Positions 59,101-64,000 of a stretch of DNA of 64,000 nucleotides are shown here, piece by piece. The position numbers and the translations under genes are program-made. The DNA comes from Diospyros lotus (Eukaryota > Streptophyta > Magnoliopsida > Ericales > Ebenaceae): the NCBI RefSeq assembly GCF_014633365.1, contig NC_068346.1, positions 16,637,030 through 16,701,029 of the forward strand, read 5' to 3'. Within the stretch, counting starts at the first letter, position 1; each line of letters begins with the position of its first letter. Under the pieces are notes generated by a model. The model was not told where the DNA came from. It made no database searches and was given only the letters and a program-made list of their open reading frames with translations.

Positions 59101-59443
59101 TTAGGATAATTTTATAAAAGTGATTGAAGCAAAAAAAGATTTGCTGGAAAATCTAGAACCCTTCAGCACTTTACGTGGTTTGAATATTCATAAATTAAAA
59201 GTGATATCTTAGCTGATTGAAGTTTTCAAAACCAAAGCATGTAATGTGCAAGAGTTATCCTGATTGAATTTCTCTAATGTGTCAAGCAATGAAGTGTGAG
59301 AGTTATACCGTGGTTTTACATTGTAGTTTTTATTCCATATGAGCTGCCTTGTGGCCATAAACCTCATCCACACAAGAATTGCTGCAAAGCCCAGTTCACC
59401 AGCATCTCTGGCTTCATTTACCAAGTCTGATGCAATATTAAAT
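41286..59443 (-). CDS. GWD1: Alpha-glucan water dikinase (GWD1/R1/SEX1), C-terminal 885 residues, 21 exons, 5' truncated by the window
   Basis: This plastid enzyme uses ATP to phosphorylate glucosyl C6 of starch amylopectin, which opens the granule to degradation. The in-window exons reproduce the plant GWD1 protein from FNIASDLVNEARDAGELGF to the family's terminal VVQTRPQM. The autophosphorylated catalytic His is in DVLSHVSVRARN (exon 46378-46591). The C-terminal nucleotide-binding domain is intact (RSDSNGEDLEGYAGAG, QDIEGVVRDGKIY). All 21 exons join in frame with no stop. The missing ~580 N-terminal residues (transit peptide and the starch-binding CBM45 modules) must lie beyond 64000, because the first in-window exon opens with an acceptor and one base of a split codon. 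One donor is GC (exon 58833-58995). Two introns are enlarged by retrotransposons. Confidence 0.93.
42146..43431 (-). other. GWD1 intron with a compound microsatellite and a LINE-like tail
   Basis: This 1.3 kb intron holds CT followed by CA repeats at about 42597-42642. It also carries the plus-strand segment GACCCCACCTAGTGGGATT near 42802-42830. That segment resembles the 3' end of plant LINE-type repeats and recurs in two other GWD introns. No other gene was found. Confidence 0.4.
47360..49335 (-). mobile_element. Decayed LINE-like sequence in the GWD1 intron
   Basis: On the minus strand at 47375-47650 a badly degenerate frame resembles the C-terminus and 3' tail of plant L1-type reverse transcriptases, ending in a segment like CTTAGTGGGATTAAGGCTTGG and GGTGGTGGTG. 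A second tail-like copy is at about 49268-49330 (CATCTAGTGGGATTTAGGC). There are many stops and no intact domain. The boundaries and the identity of the sequence between are uncertain. Confidence 0.35.
50260..50473 (+). repeat. 5' LTR of E1
   Basis: It begins TGTCAGAATATCCC and ends TTTTTTTTCACA (214 bp). TATATATATATG near 50410 can serve as the TATA region. It matches the 3' LTR apart from a few substitutions and two length differences. Confidence 0.85.
50474..50485 (+). promoter_or_regulatory. Primer-binding-site remnant of E1
   Basis: TCGTATCAGAGC directly follows the 5' LTR. It differs by one base from the initiator-Met tRNA complement TGGTATCAGAGC and fixes the plus orientation of E1. 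Confidence 0.75.
50585..50882. mobile_element. Tourist-like MITE (copy 3) inside the E1 leader
   Basis: The termini GGCCATGTTCTCTTTG and (reverse complement of the right end) GGGGTTGTTCTCTTCATG form imperfect inverted repeats. They are flanked by TTA on both sides (50582-50584 and 50883-50885). The interior is rich in AAAACA/TGTTTT blocks shared with copies 1 and 2. It is 298 bp, without coding capacity. Confidence 0.6.
51497..52170 (+). pseudogene. Copia gag fragment of E1
   Basis: The frame at 51497-51898 encodes KFVAWDKQDYMVMAWLWNAM, FLSTEKEIWETMQQ and YEIKVKLMAAKQGNLSVTKY, typical of the UBN2-type copia gag. A stop at 51896-51898 and frame changes follow. The remaining gag similarity (for example a LPLQYETIAIIRAEESQ-like segment) ends abruptly at 52170, where the LTR of E3 starts. 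Confidence 0.7.
52171..52438 (-). repeat. 3' LTR of E3
   Basis: On the plus strand it begins TGTAATGAATG and ends GCTTTCACA, which are matching inverted termini. The minus-strand purine tract AATTGAAGGGGAA abuts its right edge. Confidence 0.65.
52417..53468 (-). pseudogene. Copia RT C-terminus and RNase H of E3
   Basis: The frame at 53205-53468 begins FALVYVDDILITGS, the RT active site, and continues LGLVHYFLGFEAHRNQDGIY. The frame at 52590-52892 has VWSSRKQSVVARSVGEAEYR, EILWLQSLFSELG and ENLVFHSRTKHMEIDVH (RNase H). The final frame (52417-52653) has YVPTLCQLADIFTKSLPRSR. The frames are not continuous. Confidence 0.75.
53469..55018 (-). pseudogene. Copia integrase and linker of E3
   Basis: The frame at 54578-54943 has integrase core residues: LQALQKDNGGEFK, HQQNDVAKRKHRHIVEMG and MPLKIWVEAFQTAVHIINLL, with the catalytic Asp in QKDNGGEF. 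The frame at 54047-54568 gives the integrase tail (FGCACFLY, KCIFIGYSHVHLGYKCL) and then a Ser/Pro-rich linker. A YQYYIIFVDAYTRYTW-like motif upstream stops at about 55018. Confidence 0.7.
55500..55862 (+). pseudogene. Copia RNase H of E2
   Basis: The frame has MVARSSAEAEYQVMANATCE, LIWLRQFLQELKLCE, VCDNQAALHIASNPVF and [15 protein letters not shown], then NYQLADTFTKSLKVPR and IYALA before the stop. It retains the catalytic Glu and Asp landmarks of the copia RNase H family. A TAG at 55495-55497 interrupts the frame just upstream in the WKSKK motif. Confidence 0.75.
55870..56090 (+). repeat. 3' LTR of E2
   Basis: It starts TGTGAGATTTATTCC directly after the purine tract and ends CCCAATCACA. 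The TATA-like TATAAATAATAG lies at about 56035-56046, followed by an AGAGACTAATCTCT palindrome near the expected transcript start. Confidence 0.65.
56091..56614 (+). pseudogene. Copia RNase H end and polypurine tract of E1
   Basis: The frame runs from about 56130 with YTDTNYASSIVDRRSTSNYC, FVRGNLVTWRSKKQLVVA, CNNKSAISITHNPV and HDRTKHVEVNQHFKKEKI, then YVPSKDQLADVLTKGLPSHI. It ends with a stop, then TTGAGGGGGAG at 56604-56614 against the 3' LTR. It belongs to a different copia lineage from E2 and E3, judging by its motifs. Confidence 0.7.
56615..56842 (+). repeat. 3' LTR of E1
   Basis: It begins TGTCAGAATATCCCAAG and ends TTTTTTTCACA. Compared with the 5' LTR it has an internal direct duplication of AGATTGATTGCAGATTCTTAGG (about 56695-56741). 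Its right edge touches ATTAC, the splice donor of the GWD1 exon on the other strand. Confidence 0.85.
56848..59443 (-). CDS. GWD1: GWD1 upstream exon block in the window (9 exons)
   Basis: Exons: 59309-59443, 58833-58995, 58602-58691, 58338-58523, 57660-57722, 57521-57583, 57353-57412, 57094-57246 and 56848-56931. Landmarks are WMRFMATRQLIWNKNYNVKP, ISKAQDRLTDLLQNI, STVGRGGEGDVGQRIRDEIL, GGMMEEWHQKLHNNTSPDDV, YWKTLNENGITKERLLSYDR, AVHSGADLESAISNCMGY, MVGVQINPVSGLPSGFQ, LEAREELRPLLSKS, FLDIALDSTVRTTIERGYEE and NLALSSDDNEDLIYCLK. The exon ending at 58833 is followed by GCAAAT, a GC donor, and the next exon resumes exactly with RNNDCKGG. The last exon's donor GTAAT abuts a copia LTR. Confidence 0.93.
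58210..58262 (+). repeat. LINE-like tail fragment in a GWD1 intron
   Basis: AGCTAACCCCCCCTAATGAG followed by ATTAAGGCCTGTGATG resembles the CCCACCTAGTGGGATTAAGGC segments at 42802 and, on the minus strand, at 47390 and 49300. It appears to be a short decayed repeat tail. Confidence 0.3.
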
Positions 59444-60107
59444 CTGAGGAGAAAAAAAAAAAAGCATACCATTATAATTTCAATGACATTGAACCAACTC
59501 GGGACCCAAACATGAGTTAAATATAAAACCAGTAATATTAAATGAGATATAGTGTAATGCCATGTGAATGTGTAGTTGTCTACATGCTGCCAAGCATTTA
59601 ATCAAAAGCCCAATCAGCATTTATCATGTAGATCCAAACCCAATATAAAGCAAGTTTAACTGTCCCAGTGACTATTTCTCCTAAAGATGGTAATTTTTAT
59701 GAGGGGTTGAGCTGCACTAGCATTCAAAAAGCATAATTTGGGATGAGGACCAATATAGTTAACCTATCCAAAAAATAAGTTGAACCTATCATATCCTACA
59801 AGCATGACCAATAATACGGACACAGGACACATACATGCACAAGAAGATGTGAAAGAAAAAGCCAAAATCCTGCTAAGTCCAAGCCCTTATCCCTTGGAGA
59901 CAACTACTGCACTTCAAAATTAACCATAACCACCATGAAAGAGTCCGCCCAACATACCAAGAAGGCAATTGTAAGAACATCAAAGAAATGGCAAAACAAC
60001 ACTCAGAAATATGCATATTATATAAAGCATTTTTTATTCATATTGGGTATTGTAGCCATGCCTAACATGTATCGCACACAGACGCTCCTTGGTCATCTTG
60101 ATGTATG
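59444..60107 (-). other. GWD1 intron, part next to the first in-window exon
   Basis: It is plain AT-rich intron sequence from the polypyrimidine tract of the acceptor (TTTTTTTTTCTCCTCAG) out to the copia LTR. No exon could be found here. The preceding GWD1 exon must lie beyond the window. Confidence 0.6.
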
Positions 60108-60343
60108 TGTTGGACAAAAGAAATAGTATGTCCTAATTTTTTATTATTATTTTGAATTTAGACAACATCGAGGGCACAAGACAAACACTCCATGATTAGG
60201 ATATATGTCAACACTTGTGTCCATTATGTGAATAAAATAAACTGTGTATACAACCCACAAGTGTACAATACAGCGTATATATATAGATACACGTATTTAA
60301 AATTAATTACACTAATACCCCCTTACTTATCTTATTTTAACAC
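60108..60343 (-). repeat. 3' LTR of C4 (approximate left end)
   Basis: On the minus strand it starts TGTTAAAATAAG just after the purine-rich ACTCGAGGAAGAG tract. The likely far end is TGTTGGACAAAAG at 60108 on the plus strand, giving TGTT...AACA inverted termini. The right edge is firm; the left edge is inferred. Confidence 0.55.
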
Positions 60344-60826
60344 TCTTCCTCGAGTTGGAGCATATATATTAAGCATGTCCAGCTTGGTACAAATATAATT
60401 CACATGAGACCATCTAAGTGACTTGGTGAGTAAATCAGCTAATTGATCATTGGAACCCACATATGTTGTAACTATATCCCCAAAGAACACCTTTGCTGTA
60501 ACAAAATGGCAATCAATTTCAATATGTTTGGTTCTCTCATGAAACACAGAACTAGAAGCAATATGCATTGCAACCTGGTTGTCACAAACCAATTACATAG
60601 ACTTGACCTGCATAACTCCTAACTCCTCAATTAATTGTTTCAACCACACTAGCTCACATGTTGTTACGACCATTACCCTGTATTCAGCCTCTACACTAGA
60701 TTTGGCGATAACAATTTGCTTCTTACTTTTCCAAGAGACTAGATTTCCACCCACAAATACACAGTATCCAAATGTGGATCGTCTATCACTAGGTGATCCT
60801 GCCCAATCAGCATTCGTATATCCCAC
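60344..60826 (-). pseudogene. Copia RNase H of C4
   Basis: The frame at 60593-60826 has YTNADWAGSPSDRRSTFGYC, NLVSWKSKKQIVIAKSSVEA and EYRVMVVTTCELVWLKQL. The frame at 60332-60592 has [20 protein letters not shown] and [13 protein letters not shown], then [18 protein letters not shown]. One in-frame stop separates them (at 60592-60595). Confidence 0.8.
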
Positions 60827-60839
60827 AATCTAACTGTGC

Positions 60840-62140
60840 CCATGATTTTGATACAATACACCCCGACCAAGGGTAGCCTTAATATACCGAAAAATATGGA
60901 TCACTACATCCCAGTGATTGTCACAAGATGAACCCAAGAACTGACTTACCACACTCACAACAAATGAAATATCAGGACGAGTGATTGTGATGTAATTAAG
61001 TTTCCCAACTAGTCGACGGTAGCGCCCAGGATCAAAAAGAGGCTCCCCTGTCTCGATAACAGCCTGATATTTGGATCCATAAGGGTATTTGTAGGCTTAC
61101 ATCCAAGCAATCATGTCTCCTCTAGCATATCCAAAGCATACTTCCTTTAAGAAATATAGAGGCCTTGCTTTGACCAAACTACATCAATACCCAAAAAATA
61201 TCTCAAATGACCTAGATTCTTAGTCTGAAACTGTTGGTGAAGATGTGCCTTCAATTCAATGATACCAACCTCATCATCCCCTGTAAGTCTATATCATCAA
61301 CATATACCACTAGAAGAATGTGGTGGCCAAACTGGGAGCGATAAAAACAGAATGATTAGCTTCATTCCGAGTTAACCCAAACTCAAGAACAACTGAACAA
61401 AATCGACCAAACCAATCTCAAGGAGACTATTTTAAACCGTATAAAGATTTTCGAAAGCGACATACCAACCCAGACTCGCCCTGAGCAACAAAGCTAGGAG
61501 GTTGCTCCATATACACCTCCTCCTGTAAATCGCCATGAAGAAAGGCATTTTTTATGTTCAGTTGATCAAGAGGCCAATGAAACATAGCAGCAAGGGACAA
61601 GAAAAGGCGAACAGGGGAGATCTTAGCAACAGGAGAAAATGTATCGCCATAATCAAAACCAGAAACCTGAGTGTATCCTTTAGCAACAAGGCGAGCCTTA
61701 AGACGATCAATCCGGCCATCAAGGCCAACTTTAACAGTGTAAACCAAGCGACAACCAACAGTAGACTTACCTTTGGGAAGAGGTACCAAGTCCCAAGTCC
61801 CAATGGAATGTAAGGCAGACATTTCTTCGACTATAGCAGCCTGCCACCCTGGATAGGAAAGAGCTTCGGGAACAAATTTAGGAAGAGAAACAAACGATAA
61901 AGCAGAATATTCAGGGGACAAAGAATCATAGCTAACAAAATGGGAAATGGAATGGAAGGTGGTGCAATGACGAGTATCTTTACGAAGAGCAATAGGTAAG
62001 TTAAGATCAAAAGTCGAAGGCGACGAACCAAAGGAGGAATAACTAATCGACACAGAGGATGAGTTAGGAGACGGCTCCCTCGGACTAGCGACGACAGTCG
62101 GTGCTGGTTGGGCCATGAGTTGTGGACGCCATTGATAGAC
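60840..62140 (-). pseudogene. Copia reverse transcriptase of C4
   Basis: The frame at 61427-62116 has SYPGWQAAIVEEMSALHSIG, WDLVPLPKGKSTVGCRLVYT, KARLVAKGYTQVSGFDYGDT and [20 protein letters not shown], a well preserved RT N-terminal half. The active site YVDD is readable at about 61290-61308 in another frame. Below 61.4 kb there are several frame shifts before RNase H. Confidence 0.8.
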
Positions 62141-63478
62141 CTAAAGATCGAGGCAATCAAGGCAAGAGGCAAAGGATGGTGGAGATGGTGAAGGCATTGG
62201 AGATGGAGATGATGGAAGGTCAAGAAAAGGGACAAGCAAAGGTAACCCAGTAAACACAGACTCGGAGACCTCAGACGAAGAAGGGAGATAAGGAGATGAC
62301 CCAAAAAAGGTAACATCCGCTGAAACAAAATATCGAGTTAATTGAGGAGAGTAGCAATGATACCCCTTCTGAAAGCAGGAATAACCCAGAAAAACACCTT
62401 TAACAGAACGAGCGGATAACTTATCACAACCTGGGACAAGATGGTGAACAAAGCATGTACTCCCAAAGATACGAGGGGGAAGAGAATATAAGTAAACCCG
62501 AGGAAAAAGAATGGAATGAGGAATCTGGTCATTAAGGATAGAAGATGGCATACGGCTAATTAAGTAACATGCAGTTAAGACAGCATCACCCCAGTATTGA
62601 AGAAGAACATGCATATGAAGAAGAAGCGTGTGGGCTGTCTCAATTAAATGACGATTCCTGCATTCAGTCACCCCATTTTATTGTTGGGTTCCAGGACACG
62701 AAGCTTGGTGAAGAATCTCATTGGATGCCATAAAAGATCTAAAGGAGAGAGAGAAATATTCAAGAGCATTATCACTACGAAGAACACGGATAGGCAAATT
62801 AAACTGAGTTCTAATTTCAGCACAAAATGTAGTGAAGACTGAAAATAACTTTGAACGCGTTTTCATTAAATATAGCCATGTAGTTTGAGAGAAATCATCA
62901 ATAAATGTTACAAAATAACAAAAATCGTCTTTTGAACTGACACGAATGAGACCCCATACATCTGAATGGACTACTGAAAAATGAGAACTAGCACGTTTAT
63001 TGACTCTACTTGGGAAAGAACTACGACTATGTTTCCCAAGTTGACAAGACTCACACTCTAAGAAAGAAATACTAGAGAGACTGGGAACCATCTTCTTGAG
63101 ATTGGGAAGAGATGGGTGCCCCAACCGATAATGGATCTGTAGTGTGGAAGTTGTCGTCGTGCACGCCACTAAAGAAGCAGGGAAAGACAGATAGTAGAGA
63201 CTATGAGACTCAAACCCTGTGCCAATCGTCCGTCCGGTCCTCCGATCCTGCACAAGAACGGAATCAGACAAAAAGGTTATAGAGCAATTAAGACTACGAG
63301 TGAGTTGACTGACAGAGAGCAAATTAAAGGTACATTGTGGTAAATGTAAAACAGATGATAATGGTAAAGTAGGAAGAGGTGATGCCGTGACTGAGGCTTG
63401 AGAGCCATCAACCAATGTAACAAGAGGTAGAGATTGCAAAGTTTGAATATGAGATAGGAGAGAACGATTATCAGACAT
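62141..63478 (-). pseudogene. Copia protease end and integrase of C4
   Basis: The frame at 62678-63478 starts in the protease (the DSGATNHM motif lies just upstream) and runs through CTFNLLSVSQL to the integrase zinc-binding HYRLGHPSLPNL, CESCQLGKHSRSSF, then the core VVHSDVWG and FVTFIDDFSQTTWLYL and VLRSDNALEYFS, with the catalytic Asp residues. A TAA interrupts just before the NGV motif at about 62675. The frame at 62141-62671 resumes with ECRNRHLIETAHTLL, WGDAVLTACYLISRMPSS and KGVFLGYSCFQKGY. Confidence 0.8.
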
Positions 63479-63876
63479 GTGATTAGTGGCACCGGAATCA
63501 AAGATCCATGGGCCAAGAGAAGAGGAAGACTTAATGAAGCAAGCAGCAAGGTTACCAGTGTCAACAAGGGACGTGAGGGTGAAGTAGCCTGTTGTGCTGC
63601 TCGGAACTGAAAAAACTGAGCATACTCCCCCTCAGAGATAGTCACTAGTGAGGAATCACTGGATGTGATAGATGTCTGACCCTCCAAAGCACCCACAACC
63701 ATGTTAGCAGTACTAGCTGCATGAGGTAGACAACCATGTAGGCGATAACAAGTCTCTCTAGTGTGACCAAGACGATTACAATAGGAACACTGGGGCCGAG
63801 GACGACCACCACCCCAACGACCACTGCGATCAGTCGGGGTCATAACAAGGGCAGAGTGATCTCTAGGTACGAACAT
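63479..63876 (-). pseudogene. Copia gag C-terminus and protease start of C4
   Basis: A CCHC zinc knuckle (CSYCNRLGHTRETC) is followed by SEGEYAQFFQFRAAQQATS, a standard gag-to-protease linker. A single-base shift near 63580 moves the protease into another frame, where WIFDSGATNHM carries the catalytic Asp. The rest of gag lies toward and beyond the right edge. Confidence 0.75.
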
Positions 63877-64000
63877 GCCACGATCGGCGGTAATAGAAGA
63901 GGCTCTAAGTAGCCTGGCAAATACCTCTGTCAGAGGAAGAAGAGACGCACTGCCGAGAATCCGTGTCTTAACTAATTCAAGCTCCGGTAGAATTCCATGA

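Larger units (their letters stand above)
60108..64000 (-). mobile_element. Ty1/copia element C4 in a GWD1 intron, 5' end beyond the window
   Basis: On the minus strand the order gag, protease, integrase, RT, RNase H, 3' LTR is complete up to the right edge. Long open frames survive (integrase 266 codons, RT 229 codons), with only scattered stops and frameshifts, so this is the least decayed element in the window. It is in the same orientation as GWD1. The 5' LTR lies beyond 64000. Confidence 0.85.

Noticed and set aside
1..64000. Search for tRNA, rRNA or snRNA genes
   Set aside because: No cloverleaf with A and B boxes or rRNA-like block was recognised by eye. tRNA-like matches were only retrotransposon primer sites.

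Overview
The window is nuclear DNA from a flowering plant. The evidence is spliced genes with GT-AG introns (two are GC-AG), plant-specific families (a P-class PPR protein, a neprosin/DUF239 protein and an alpha-glucan water dikinase), site II/telo-box promoter motifs, and dense nests of Ty1/copia and Ty3/gypsy retrotransposons. Low gene density and long TE-filled introns suggest a mid-to-large genome. I cannot name the species.

Layout. 1-10.8 kb is repeat-derived: the end of a large LTR, a 2.25 kb solo LTR with a perfect 5-bp target duplication (1817-4065), and a decayed PIF/Harbinger element on the minus strand that keeps a Myb/SANT-like gene and the N-terminal part of a transposase (about 4836-6695). 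10.86-29.2 kb is one PPR gene on the plus strand, orthologous by sequence to Arabidopsis At1g60770. It has two coding exons (11216-11446 and 27960-29204) that join in phase 0 into 491 residues. The 16.5 kb intron between them is filled with nested, minus-strand LTR retrotransposons: a gypsy end, a copia copy carrying a MITE, two gypsy copies, and inside one integrase a short gag-only element with both LTRs, a primer-binding site and a near-perfect target duplication.

30.8-34.4 kb is an intact seven-exon neprosin-family gene on the minus strand (421 residues), convergent with the PPR gene. 34.5-41.3 kb is AT-rich intergenic DNA with microsatellites and one possible orphan exon. 41.3-59.4 kb holds the last 21 exons (885 residues) of alpha-glucan water dikinase (GWD1/R1/SEX1) on the minus strand. 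The 5' part of the gene lies beyond the right edge. Two of its introns are swollen by transposons: a 9.7 kb intron with a LINE-like remnant and a composite copia element, and an intron of more than 4.5 kb that holds another copia element running off the window.

The host genes do not form an operon-like unit. PPR is predicted to act in organelle RNA metabolism, GWD phosphorylates starch in plastids, and the neprosin protein is probably secreted. What ties the window together is how the genes tolerate large insertions inside introns. In the clearest case a copia element landed between intron positions +5 and +6 of GWD, so its 5-bp target duplication is an exact copy of the splice donor GTAAT.
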